This document shows positions 9,321 to 17,706 of a stretch of DNA of 41,948 nucleotides, in pieces. The position numbers and the translations under genes are program-made. Location of the stretch: positions 1 through 41,948 of the forward strand of contig JAFDVY010000022.1 in NCBI GenBank assembly GCA_018268785.1. Direction: 5' to 3'. Source of the DNA: Acidobacteriota bacterium (GTDB taxonomy: Bacteria > Acidobacteriota > Terriglobia > Acidiferrales > UBA7541). The notes beneath the pieces are model-generated. The model saw nothing but the letters and a program-made list of their open reading frames with translations. It was not told where the DNA came from and searched no databases. Within the stretch, counting starts at the first letter, position 1; every line of letters starts with the position of its first letter.

Positions 9321-9965
9321 ATGCGAGCTGGCTGGTTGCAAATGAGCACGTTTCCCGGAATGAGCGTGCTCAGCAAACTGCACGAAACGCTCGTGCATCG
9401 CCGCCGAGTACGAATCACTGCGCAATTGCTTGCGGGAGAGATTCCACAAGGCGCAAGCGTGTTGGATGTGGGCTGCGGAGACGGTTCGATCGCAGGTCAG
9501 ATTGCGCAGCTTCGACCGGACATTTCCATACGAGGAGTAGAGGTAATGGCAAGACCCGGCTGCAAAGTGGCTTGCCAGGATTTTGATGGACAACATCTCC
9601 CGTTTGCCGATGGTTCGTTTGATGTTTGCCTCATGGTGGATGTTCTGCATCACACGCCGGACGTGGCGGTTCTGCTGAGGGAAGGGCGCCGAGTTGGCAA
9701 AAGTTATATTTTGCTGCGGGATCACTTAAGTGAAAATTCTCTCGATCACTTTACCCTTAGACTCTTGGACTGGTTTGGGAACCGGCCACATGGCGTTCGG
9801 CTCACCTACAATTACCAGAGCCGCGCGATGTGGGAGCATGCGTTTGCGCAATGCGGGCTTGAACTGGAGCACTGGCGCGGCGATGCATCCACGTATCCGC
9901 CGCCGGTTGATTGGGTCGCGGGGCGCAAGTTGCACTTCATTGCACGGCTGAAAAAAAGACTTTAG
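9321..9965 (+). CDS. Class I SAM-dependent methyltransferase
   Basis: This encodes 214 residues from ATG 9321, 7 nt after the galE stop; ATG 9342 and ATG 9360 are alternatives. The SAM-binding motif I 'VLDVGCGDGSIAG' starts at residue 47, followed by an acidic end of strand 2 ('GVEV'), motif 'LPFADGSFDVCLMVDVLHH' and 'LLRDHLSE', the Methyltransf_11 arrangement. The reading frame is open upstream through galE, but that part is a shadow. The substrate is unknown; the position after a glycosyltransferase and galE suggests methylation of a sugar or polyprenyl-linked intermediate. It is convergent with the next gene, whose stop is 13 bp away. Confidence 0.88.
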   Translation: MRAGWLQMSTFPGMSVLSKLHETLVHRRRVRITAQLLAGEIPQGASVLDVGCGDGSIAGQIAQLRPDISIRGVEVMARPGCKVACQDFDGQHLPFADGSFDVCLMVDVLHHTPDVAVLLREGRRVGKSYILLRDHLSENSLDHFTLRLLDWFGNRPHGVRLTYNYQSRAMWEHAFAQCGLELEHWRGDASTYPPPVDWVAGRKLHFIARLKKRL

Positions 9966-9978
9966 AACGGTAGAAGAT

Positions 9979-11649
9979 TTAATTGACGGGTAGGGAATAG
10001 CGCCGGGGTGGAGAGGACATCCGATCCGCATCGATTGTCCAGACAGTGCGGTCTTTGTAATAGTCCAACAATTTCTGGTTTTGTCCGCGGTCCAGGTCGC
10101 GCGCCCATACGATTTTCGAACTATCGGGGTCTGCCGCGTTATATACCCATTCGTCGTGGACGTTGTGGTCTGGCGCATACTGAACGATGACCAGATGCTT
10201 GCCGGGCAAGGTTTGTAGTTTCTTGATTAGAGCGACACGATCCTCGAGGCGCACGCCGCCGACTCCAGCCGGATCTTCATTGACGGTCACAACTGCGTTG
10301 GCCGTTTGGAGAAGAAGTCCGAGCACGAGCATGCGCGAAAGAAAAAGTCCCATGTTGAGGCCGCGCCAATGAAAAAGCCGCAGATGGCGCATGCAGGTCA
10401 CGATGATCGCAAAGACAACGCACAATGCAGGCGCAATGTAATGTGGAAAGACCCAAGCGAGAAAAAAGAAGGCGGCAACGGTAAAGAGAAATGCGGCGTA
10501 AAGTAGGCGAATCTTTTTTCGCTTCAGCAGATGGAAAGCGGCTGGCACAAGCAAAATCAGGTCCCACCACAGGAAGATCAGAACGAATGACTTCTCTTTT
10601 TTGAGCGTAACTGTCTTTATATCGTCCCAACTTGGCTTGTACAGACTGCGTACCCAGCCATTATAGAAGACGTCAAATTCGTGATTGTTCTGCGGGATGG
10701 GAGGCTTTGGAGATTGCCAGAGGAAAATTGCACCGGGATTGTACCGTGCTTCATAGACAGCAAGTGGCATCGTCCGAGGGTTTCCGGTAAGCCGCCAGTT
10801 GTAATAGCCCATGAAGACGAAGTTAGCCAAGAGCACCGCGGCAAGGGGAAGAATCACTTTCCGAAAACGTTCCGGAACCGTCTCCGGCCTCTTGGTCTTG
10901 CCTGCCAGCCACCAGAGTAAAGCTATCGCAATGGGAACACAGAATGCTGCCCCTTCGTATGGACGGCTGTTTGCAAGAATGGAGATTCCTAGACCGAGAG
11001 TAATTGCGGGTCCCGCAGCGGGCCGACGATAGATTCTTGCGAGGCTTCCAAGCGTTATTGCGCCGCCGATGGCCGCTGGTGCTCCTCCCCAAAATGAATT
11101 CATCCAATAGGAAGTGAAACAGAGCTTTACTCCCGCAAGAAAAGCTGCAAGAAATGCCCAGCGCGCTGGTATCCAGACCCGCAGCGCCCAATAAAAAAGC
11201 GCCACCATTGCTGCCGCGCTCAAGACTACTCCGAACCAAGGATTTCCGAGCCATTGGCCGATTGCGAGAAAAAATCCTTGTGCTGGCGGATACTTCGAAC
11301 AATAGGTCGGAGAGAAGAGTTCGTGAAACGTTTCGAAACTCTTCCACAGCGGGTGAGCAGGATTAGTAAGCCGCAGATGTGCAAGCGTGTCTCCGAGAAG
11401 CAGGTAGCTGAATTCATCGTGTTTTTCCGGAGTGGGAACCGGCAAAACGGGAAGGAGCGCGATTCGCAGCAGAATCACACCGAAAAAGAGAGAAAAAAAC
11501 GTGGCGAGTGGTTTCGCCGAGAGGTTGGAAAGCCGTCGCTCCAAGCCAGTAACGAGTGCTTCGTACTTTCCCCGGCGGAGCATGGCAAAGAGACACAAAA
11601 AAACGGCAAGTAAATAGGCGCCCGAAGTGAAATAGACGGGATTCACCAC
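9979..11649 (-). CDS. Polytopic membrane protein, GT-C glycosyltransferase-like (paralogue 1)
   Basis: This encodes 556 residues with about ten hydrophobic spans. After the first span cluster comes a periplasmic loop with 'HDEFSYLLLGDTLAH' (D78, E79), resembling the catalytic acidic loop of GT-C enzymes (PMT/ArnT type). 'PARWAFLAAFLAG', 'FTSYWMNSFWGGAPAA', 'ILANSRPYEG' and 'FMGYYNWRLTGNP' are shared with the paralogue at 11860-13512. The soluble C-terminus is the most conserved part between the two: 'PGKHLVIVQYAPDHNVHDEW', 'DSSKIVWARDLD', 'KDRTVW'. The start is GTG 11649 (a second GTG follows directly) and the Shine-Dalgarno is weak. The glycosyltransferase role is inferred from fold-like features only. 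Confidence 0.75.
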   Translation of the reverse strand: MVNPVYFTSGAYLLAVFLCLFAMLRRGKYEALVTGLERRLSNLSAKPLATFFSLFFGVILLRIALLPVLPVPTPEKHDEFSYLLLGDTLAHLRLTNPAHPLWKSFETFHELFSPTYCSKYPPAQGFFLAIGQWLGNPWFGVVLSAAAMVALFYWALRVWIPARWAFLAAFLAGVKLCFTSYWMNSFWGGAPAAIGGAITLGSLARIYRRPAAGPAITLGLGISILANSRPYEGAAFCVPIAIALLWWLAGKTKRPETVPERFRKVILPLAAVLLANFVFMGYYNWRLTGNPRTMPLAVYEARYNPGAIFLWQSPKPPIPQNNHEFDVFYNGWVRSLYKPSWDDIKTVTLKKEKSFVLIFLWWDLILLVPAAFHLLKRKKIRLLYAAFLFTVAAFFFLAWVFPHYIAPALCVVFAIIVTCMRHLRLFHWRGLNMGLFLSRMLVLGLLLQTANAVVTVNEDPAGVGGVRLEDRVALIKKLQTLPGKHLVIVQYAPDHNVHDEWVYNAADPDSSKIVWARDLDRGQNQKLLDYYKDRTVWTIDADRMSSPPRRYSLPVN

Positions 11650-11859
11650 GCGCCATTTCTACGGAGTGACCTGCTTGCGCGCAGGCCAGAAGAATTTGTG
11701 TCGCAGCAAAGCAAGAACGCAATTCCTCGCTTGTGTAGCGTGAGGGTGCTTCATGATAAGGGAGAAACAAAGACCAGGAGCGCGTTTCAAGGCTGCCTGT
11801 GTTCAAACGCAACAGATTTACTGTTAGGCGAAATATAAGCGACCGCTGCGCAAAGAACG

Positions 11860-13512
11860 CTATTTGTCTTCGGATATTTCGTAAGGCCGGAACACGAGAT
11901 GCTCATCATCGGTAGTGGCGAGCCAAACTTTCCGGTCCTTGAAATATTGGAGCAACTTCTCGTTTTGCGCTTTGTCCAGTTCCCGCGCCCAGACGATTTT
12001 CGAGGAGTCAATATCTGCCGAGTTGTAAACCCATTCGTCGTGAACGCTCAAATCGTCCTCGTTATAGCGCACCATCACGAGATGTTTTCCAGGCTCGGCC
12101 TGAAGCTTTTGCAAGACAAGTGTGCGGCTTACATCGCCAGTGCAAGTCCACTGGAGCGGATCGCATTCATGGTGAATCGCGGCAGCGGAGGTGTCCAGCA
12201 CGAGCAAAAGCACCGTAGCGCGCGATAGCGCCTTACCCAACGCAAAACGCTTGTTGCCCAGAGTTCGAAGATAGCGCAACGATAGGGTTATCAGCGCGAA
12301 AATCAGACAAGTCGCAGGAGCCGCGTAGTGCGCGTTGGACCAAACCACCGCATAGACCGAGACGGTTATGCACAATAGCGCAACCCAAAAGACTCGGAAC
12401 TTCTTGTCTCTTAACGCAGGGAATAATCCTGGAAGAACAAGCACCAAGCCTTGCCACAGAAATGCAGATGCAAGCCGGGTAGTTTTCGTATTTGAGATTT
12501 CACGGAATTTGCCCCACCCGCGCGCGTATTCCTCGCGTTCCCACACGTTGTAGAATTCTTCGAACCGGTCGTTGTTGTAGTGTTTTTCCGGCTGGGGCTT
12601 CTCCCACACGAAATTTGGAACGCTTTCATAATTGCGCTCGTTAAGCGTGTGCGGAAAGAGCAGCGCGTTTCCCGTGAGGCGCCAGTTGTAGTAACCCATG
12701 AACGTGAAAGTGAGGAAGAGCACGAGGGTTAGGGGGATAAGAACTCTCGTCCAAGGAATGTCATCGCCTGCCGAATGCGATTTTTTCCAGAGCCAGCGCA
12801 AAAAAAGGAATGCAGCGGGCAGACAGAAGACCAGACCTTCATAAGGGCGGCTGTTCGCGAGGATGGCGATGCCGAGACCGAGAAGAAGTGCATCTCTTAA
12901 ATTTGCACGTTTAAAGATTCGTGCTAGTGCGCCGAGTACCAGCGAGCCGCCGATTGCGGCAACAGCGCCGCCCCAGTAGCTGTTCATCCAGTAACTTGTG
13001 AAGCCGAGCTTGAGCGCGGCGAGCGCGCCTCCAAGAAACGCCCAGCGCGCAGGCATCCAGGCACAGAGCATCCAATAAATCGTGGCGCACATTGCGCCGG
13101 AGCTGAGCAACACTCCGATCCACGGCGAGCCCAGGACTTGCCCTAGGGCGAGCACGGCGCCTTGCGCCGGGGGATACATGGACGAATAGGTGGGGAACCA
13201 ATTGACGTGAAATGTTTCGAAGCTGCGCCACATCGGGTGCGTTGGGTTCGCGAGGCGGCCATGCGCGAATGTGTCGCTCATGAGCAGATAGCTGAACTCA
13301 TCGTGAATCCCGGGCACGGGAACAGGCAAAAGCGGGAGCAATGCGATACGGACCGCAAGCACTCCAAAAAACAAAAGTGCAAACGCCAGCAATGGCCGGC
13401 CACCGGTTTTGGCGAAAATGACTTCGACGAACCCGAAAAAGTGCTCCGCCGCACGAGGCGCGACCCAATGAATAAGCAGTAGAATGGCCGCAACGATGGC
13501 AACGAGAGTCAT
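11860..13512 (-). CDS. Polytopic membrane protein, GT-C glycosyltransferase-like (paralogue 2)
   Basis: This encodes 550 residues from ATG 13512. It is a tandem copy of the gene at 9979-11649 with the same plan: a membrane-anchored N-terminus, an acidic loop 'IHDEFSYLLMSDTFAH' (D71, E72), 'PARWAFLGGALAALK', 'FTSYWMNSYWGGAVAAIGG', 'ILANSRPYEG', 'FMGYYNWRLTGN' and a soluble tail with 'PGKHLVMVRYNEDD', 'VHDEWVYNSADIDSSKIVW' and 'KDRKVW'. By analogy with PMT/ArnT proteins it may move a sugar from a polyprenyl carrier to a periplasmic acceptor. The gene is 33 bp downstream of the S10 peptidase on the same strand. Divergence between the copies is spread over the loops while the tail motif is kept, suggesting the tail is functional. 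Confidence 0.77.
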   Translation of the reverse strand: MTLVAIVAAILLLIHWVAPRAAEHFFGFVEVIFAKTGGRPLLAFALLFFGVLAVRIALLPLLPVPVPGIHDEFSYLLMSDTFAHGRLANPTHPMWRSFETFHVNWFPTYSSMYPPAQGAVLALGQVLGSPWIGVLLSSGAMCATIYWMLCAWMPARWAFLGGALAALKLGFTSYWMNSYWGGAVAAIGGSLVLGALARIFKRANLRDALLLGLGIAILANSRPYEGLVFCLPAAFLFLRWLWKKSHSAGDDIPWTRVLIPLTLVLFLTFTFMGYYNWRLTGNALLFPHTLNERNYESVPNFVWEKPQPEKHYNNDRFEEFYNVWEREEYARGWGKFREISNTKTTRLASAFLWQGLVLVLPGLFPALRDKKFRVFWVALLCITVSVYAVVWSNAHYAAPATCLIFALITLSLRYLRTLGNKRFALGKALSRATVLLLVLDTSAAAIHHECDPLQWTCTGDVSRTLVLQKLQAEPGKHLVMVRYNEDDLSVHDEWVYNSADIDSSKIVWARELDKAQNEKLLQYFKDRKVWLATTDDEHLVFRPYEISEDK

Positions 13513-13545
13513 GCCGCCGCTATTCCCGCGCGCGTAGCCGTATGG

Positions 13546-15111
13546 CTAAGGCTTGGTCGCACTATCAATGAACGCCGCCACATTGGCTTTCAGTTTAGCG
13601 AGGTCTTCATCCCTCACGTACATCATGTGGCCAGCTTCGTAATATTTCAGCTTCAAATTCTTGCGTAGTTCATCCGGAATTCCGAGATGTTCCATGCTGT
13701 ATTCGGTTTCCATGAAAGGGGTGGCGAGGTCGTAGTAGCCGTTTTCAACTTCGACTTTGAGTTTCGGGTTTGCAATCATCGCGCCCGCAAGATCGAGTAC
13801 AACGCTCGGCGAACCTGGAAAATAGCCGAAATCCCCGTCATGCTTCCAATCCCAATGGTGTCCATCAAAATTCGCGGCAACTTGGTAGTTCTTGTCCTGG
13901 CCGAATTTCAGCTCTTCACGAAGGTAGCCGTTGAAGGCGCCGACGAACGCCCCGCTGATTGCAGTTTCCTGCGGGTCATAATCGGCTGCTTCGCCGATTA
14001 GGTTGTAGGTTGGCCCTTCAAAGCGTGCATCGAGGCGGCCCGTGGTCAATCCACGGTCGCGCTGCAATTCCTGCATGAATTGGAAGAGCCGCACGCGCAG
14101 CTTTGCCTTAACGAGATAGTCCTCGCTCAGTCCCGTGTATCTTGACAATTTTTTCGCGACGGCGGCCTTCTCTACGGCGCTGACCGCATCGCCCTTCATG
14201 AGTGCCGCCGCGTATTCGCCCTTGGCGAACGCGCGAACCTCATCGAGAAAAGCGGTCAAGTTCTCGGGGCGATCCTTCAAAACCTTGTGATACCAGGCCG
14301 TGGCTGCGTAGCTCGGCAGATAGAGGACGTAAGCGAGGTCCTGCCCGGGATAGAACGATATCGTTCCCAGATCGATCACGGAAGAAATCATCACGATGCC
14401 GTTGAGATAGACGTTTTCGTTGCCCTGGAGGTAATTCGCTAGGGCGGCGTTGCGAAATGTGCCGTAGCTTTCGCCGATGAGGAATTTCGGCGAGTTCCAG
14501 CGATTGTTGCGCGTGATGTAAATCTTGATGAACTGCGCGAGAGACTTGACGTCGGAATCGACGCCCCAGAAATCCTTATTCTGCGATTTACCGACGGCCA
14601 CGCTGAAGCCAGTGCCGACTGGATCGATGAACACCAGATCCGATCGATCGAGCAAACATTCGGGATTATCAAGCAGCTTGTAAGGAGCGGGAGGCGTGAT
14701 TCCGGCATTTACTGTGACGACGCGGCGCGGCGCAAACGAGCCCATGTGCAGCCAGAGAGATGAAGAACCCGGCCCGCCATTGTAGAGAAACGAAATCGGC
14801 CGGGTGCTTGGATCTTTTACATCGCTGCGCGTATAAGCCGTGGAATAGACCAGGGCAATCGGCGCCCCTTTTTCGTCCTTTAGCAAAATCGTCTGTGCGG
14901 TCGCCTTGTAGGGAATCGTCTGGCCGCCAATCTTGATTGCATGTTCAGTGACGGAGATTTCCTCTTTAGGTTTTTCGCCTGTGTCCGCGGGTTGTTCGGT
15001 TTTCTTGTCGCCGCCTTTTTCATCCTTTTCTTGGGCAAGCGATACGCTTAGCCAAAAGTTCGTGCAGGCAAACATTGCCGCCAGAATCCCGAGCTGGGAC
15101 ATCTTTTTCAT
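13546..15111 (-). CDS. Secreted S10 family serine carboxypeptidase
   Basis: This encodes 521 residues. ATG 15111 is preceded by AGGAG at good spacing. The signal peptide spans residues 1-26 with a likely cut at 'SLA|QE', followed by a charged Lys/Glu-rich linker (residues 27-52). The alpha/beta-hydrolase core shows 'FLYNGGPGSSS' (oxyanion region), 'FIDPVGTGFS', the nucleophile in 'GESYGT' (S215), the acid in 'GYYDLATPF' (D461) and the base in 'EAGHMMY' (H495), a complete S10 catalytic triad. It would act in the periplasm or outside the cell, removing C-terminal residues from peptides. The neighbouring HAD phosphatase is 65 bp upstream and the GT-C-like genes downstream may share its transcript. 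Confidence 0.93.
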   Translation of the reverse strand: MKKMSQLGILAAMFACTNFWLSVSLAQEKDEKGGDKKTEQPADTGEKPKEEISVTEHAIKIGGQTIPYKATAQTILLKDEKGAPIALVYSTAYTRSDVKDPSTRPISFLYNGGPGSSSLWLHMGSFAPRRVVTVNAGITPPAPYKLLDNPECLLDRSDLVFIDPVGTGFSVAVGKSQNKDFWGVDSDVKSLAQFIKIYITRNNRWNSPKFLIGESYGTFRNAALANYLQGNENVYLNGIVMISSVIDLGTISFYPGQDLAYVLYLPSYAATAWYHKVLKDRPENLTAFLDEVRAFAKGEYAAALMKGDAVSAVEKAAVAKKLSRYTGLSEDYLVKAKLRVRLFQFMQELQRDRGLTTGRLDARFEGPTYNLIGEAADYDPQETAISGAFVGAFNGYLREELKFGQDKNYQVAANFDGHHWDWKHDGDFGYFPGSPSVVLDLAGAMIANPKLKVEVENGYYDLATPFMETEYSMEHLGIPDELRKNLKLKYYEAGHMMYVRDEDLAKLKANVAAFIDSATKP

Positions 15112-15176
15112 TCTGCTCTCCTGAAATGGAAACCTGCCCTACATGCGCGAGCACAGATTCTAGACGCGAATCGCGA

Positions 15177-15857
15177 TTAACGAAAGGCCAACGGCCTGTT
15201 TTCCAGCCCGAAGACGAGTTTGCCGTTCGAAGCGGCGGAGACAAGTTTCATTGCGGAACAGTCTCTTACGATGAAGTCCGCTCCCGCTGCGTGCAGAAGT
15301 TCATCCCGTTCCGTCGTTTGCAGCGCTATAACTCGCGCTCCCGCGCCCTTCCCAGAGCGGATTCCGGCTGGCGCATCTTCCATCACGATGCAATCCCTGG
15401 TGGAGAACGAAAGTGCTCGCGCACCCTTTATGTACGGCTCTGGATCGGGCTTACCGTGCGTAATGTCATCCGAAGTCACCATGACTCTCGGCTCAGGCAA
15501 TCCCGCCGCGCGAATCCGTACATAAGCCAGACGCTTTGTACAGGAAGTCACTATCGCCCATCGATTGAGTGGTAGCACTTGCAGCAATTCCATCGCGCCA
15601 GGCAGGGGAACAACCCCCTCCACGTCTTCGATCTCGCGGCGTTCGACTTCACTGTTTTCTTTTTCATGGTCCGCGTGCGGCAGAAGCTCGCGAATCGTCG
15701 CGATGCTCGGTCTGCCATGCGCCTTGCGAACGGTTTCTTCCGGGTCGAAACCATGTTGTTTCGCCCACCAGGCCCAAACGCGAGCCACCGCTGGTGTCGA
15801 ATCCACCAGAACGCCATCGAGGTCGAAAAGAACGCCTTCACACTGAATATTCGCCAT
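15177..15857 (-). CDS. HAD-superfamily sugar-phosphatase-like hydrolase
   Basis: This encodes 226 residues. The start is ATG 15857 rather than further upstream, because the four HAD motifs then sit as usual: motif I 'LFDLDGVLVDS' (D12 nucleophile, D14), motif II 'IVTSCTK', motif III lysine in 'THGKPDPEPY' and motif IV 'MEDAPAG'. The small helical cap between motifs I and II, together with 'GKPDPEPY', places it with subfamily IA phosphatases such as glycerol-3-phosphate or sugar phosphatases (GPP1/YfbT-like). The substrate cannot be decided from sequence. It is divergent from the aspartate kinase gene across 142 bp, so that interval should carry both promoters. Confidence 0.88.
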   Translation of the reverse strand: MANIQCEGVLFDLDGVLVDSTPAVARVWAWWAKQHGFDPEETVRKAHGRPSIATIRELLPHADHEKENSEVERREIEDVEGVVPLPGAMELLQVLPLNRWAIVTSCTKRLAYVRIRAAGLPEPRVMVTSDDITHGKPDPEPYIKGARALSFSTRDCIVMEDAPAGIRSGKGAGARVIALQTTERDELLHAAGADFIVRDCSAMKLVSAASNGKLVFGLENRPLAFR

Positions 15858-15999
15858 GCCTACATGATAGACAAGATTCCCAAAGTCATAAAACCGGGCT
15901 GTCCGCTGCCTGCGAAGCACACTTGCGTAAGTTTTGCGCCTGCTGCAAAAAGCCGAAACGGTATCATTGACGATTAGTTCACAAGCGGAAAGAGCAAGC

Positions 16000-17427
16000 A
16001 TGATGACAAAGCCTCTTCAAGTGATGAAATTCGGCGGCACTTCCGTTGGAGACGCCACGTGTATCGCCCGGTCCGCTCAGATCGTAGCCTCAGCTGCGAA
16101 GGGAATGAACGTCGTGGTCGTTGTTTCCGCTATGAGCGGCGTGACAAACCGCTTGATTGACGCAGCGAAACGCTCCGGCGAGGGCGGCACAGAGGCCGGC
16201 AAGACGCTGATCGAAGCTCTGCGAAAGCAACATCATGCTGCGCTTACGGAACTTGTTCCCGAAATAGATTCCCGCGCGGCCATTGAGCACAAACTGGAAG
16301 AGGTGCTTGCAGAAGGGAAGCGTTTGTATGACGGCACGGCAATGCTGCGCGAACTCACCCCGCGCACCCTGGATGTCATTTCCAGTCTTGGCGAACGTCT
16401 TTGCGCTCCCATGTTTGCAGGAGCACTGAGTCAATTGGGAGCCAAAAGCGTTTCGATCGAAGCGACACAAGTCATTGTGACTGACTCTTACCACGGAGGA
16501 GCCGAGCCACGCGCCGAAGGGACTCGCAAGAAAGCCGCTGAAACGCTATTGCCCATGTTGAACGCAGGAGAGACTCCAGTCGTTACCGGTTTCATCGGCG
16601 CAACGCCCGACGGGAAACTCACGACGCTGGGCCGTGGAGGCTCCGACTATTCCGCAACAATTTTGGGCGCCGCGCTCGACGCACATGAAATCATTATCTG
16701 GACCGACGTGGAAGGGGTCTTGACGGCCGATCCGCGCCTCGTGCCTGAAGCGCGTACGATTCCCGAAATCTCTTACCGCGAAGCGGCCGAGCTGGCCTAC
16801 TTTGGCGCGAAAGTGCTGCATCCAAAGACATTGCGTCCCGTTTTGCCGGCCGGAATTCCCGTTTGGATTCGCAACAGTTTCGCACCCGAAAAGCTCGGCA
16901 CAAAAATCACCCAAAAAGGAAAAAGTATCGGCGGCGGTGTAAAAGCCCTGACCGCAATTCGCGACGTTGCCTTGATCAGTCTTGGTGGACCGGGAATCGT
17001 GGGTGTGCCCGACGTCATTGGCCGGACGTTCACGACGACCGCCGAACTGCGCGCCGAAGTATTGCTAATTTCGCAGTCCTCTTCGCAAAACGACATCTGT
17101 TTCCTTGTTTCAAAACCGCACGCCCACGCCACGGTCGATGCTCTGCGCAAGGAATTCGCGCAGGATCTTGCTCACGAAGTGGTGGATCACATTACCGTGG
17201 ATCCCAATGTGGCGATTATTGCTGTCGTGGGGGAAAATATGCGGGGAACACCAGGCGTAGCGGGAAAGACCTTCAACGCCCTCGGCCAGGAAAAAGTAAA
17301 CCTGATTGCCATCGCGCAAGGCTCTTCTGAAACCAACATTTCGTTTGTGGTGGATGAAAAATCGATGCAAGCGGCGCTGAAAGTGCTACACAGTGAATTC
17401 AAGCTGGGCCAATCGAACGGAAATTGA
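16000..17427 (+). CDS. lysC: Aspartate kinase (monofunctional, two ACT domains)
   Basis: This encodes 475 residues from ATG 16000; a second ATG follows at 16003, and a purine-rich GGAAAGAG lies just upstream. It phosphorylates L-aspartate, the entry to lysine, threonine and methionine synthesis. The kinase domain shows 'MKFGGTSVGDA' at the N-terminus, 'VVSAMSGVTNRLI', 'GFIGATPDGKLTTLGRGGSD' and 'WTDVEGVLTADPR'. The C-terminal third has two ACT modules, with 'ISLGGPGIVGVPDVIGR' and 'GSSETNISFVVDEKS', the AK I/III style of allosteric site. No homoserine dehydrogenase domain follows. The leader contains a short inverted repeat (TTTTGC/GCAAAA, 15932-15950), but no lysine-riboswitch core was recognised. 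It converges with the UBP finger gene, 15 bp away. Confidence 0.95.
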   Translation: MMTKPLQVMKFGGTSVGDATCIARSAQIVASAAKGMNVVVVVSAMSGVTNRLIDAAKRSGEGGTEAGKTLIEALRKQHHAALTELVPEIDSRAAIEHKLEEVLAEGKRLYDGTAMLRELTPRTLDVISSLGERLCAPMFAGALSQLGAKSVSIEATQVIVTDSYHGGAEPRAEGTRKKAAETLLPMLNAGETPVVTGFIGATPDGKLTTLGRGGSDYSATILGAALDAHEIIIWTDVEGVLTADPRLVPEARTIPEISYREAAELAYFGAKVLHPKTLRPVLPAGIPVWIRNSFAPEKLGTKITQKGKSIGGGVKALTAIRDVALISLGGPGIVGVPDVIGRTFTTTAELRAEVLLISQSSSQNDICFLVSKPHAHATVDALRKEFAQDLAHEVVDHITVDPNVAIIAVVGENMRGTPGVAGKTFNALGQEKVNLIAIAQGSSETNISFVVDEKSMQAALKVLHSEFKLGQSNGN

Positions 17428-17442
17428 AGAAGTTTTCACTCC

Positions 17443-17706
17443 TTACGGATCGACGAACAGTTCGTGCGTATAGCACCACATCCAGTGCTCGCCCGGTTCG
17501 ATGGACTGCACCACGGGATGCTTCGTGGCATGAAAATGCTTCGTCGCGTGTTTATTCTTCGAAGAATCACAGCACCCCACGTGACCGCACTCGAGGCAGA
17601 GCCGCAAGTGGACCCAGCTGTCCCCCATTTTCAGGCACTCTTCGCAGCCTTTCGTGCGCGGTTTGACTTTTTTTGCGTGCTTGATGTCTTCGCAGGTTTC
17701 GCTCAT
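17443..17706 (-). CDS. UBP-type (ZnF-UBP) zinc-finger protein
   Basis: This encodes 87 residues, essentially a single zinc-finger domain. Metal ligands are visible as C21-x2-C24, C37-x2-C40, C46, H53, H57 and H63, in the order and spacing of eukaryotic ubiquitin-tail-binding fingers (HDAC6, USP5). By-eye alignment to HDAC6 keeps 'N.H...H.....HP' (N51 to P64) and the aromatic pair of the pocket ('MWCYTHELFV', W77, Y79), while the ubiquitin-carboxylate arginine position is Ser48. The ATG at 17706 overlaps the stop of the kinase gene (ATGA), so translation is probably coupled and the product acts with the kinase and flavoprotein. Bacterial function is unknown; binding a C-terminal peptide tail is the natural guess. 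Confidence 0.88.
   Translation of the reverse strand: MSETCEDIKHAKKVKPRTKGCEECLKMGDSWVHLRLCLECGHVGCCDSSKNKHATKHFHATKHPVVQSIEPGEHWMWCYTHELFVDP

Noticed and set aside
15858-15999. Lysine riboswitch upstream of aspartate kinase
   Set aside because: The 142-bp leader is too short for the full element and no conserved core was found; only a 6-bp inverted repeat is present.
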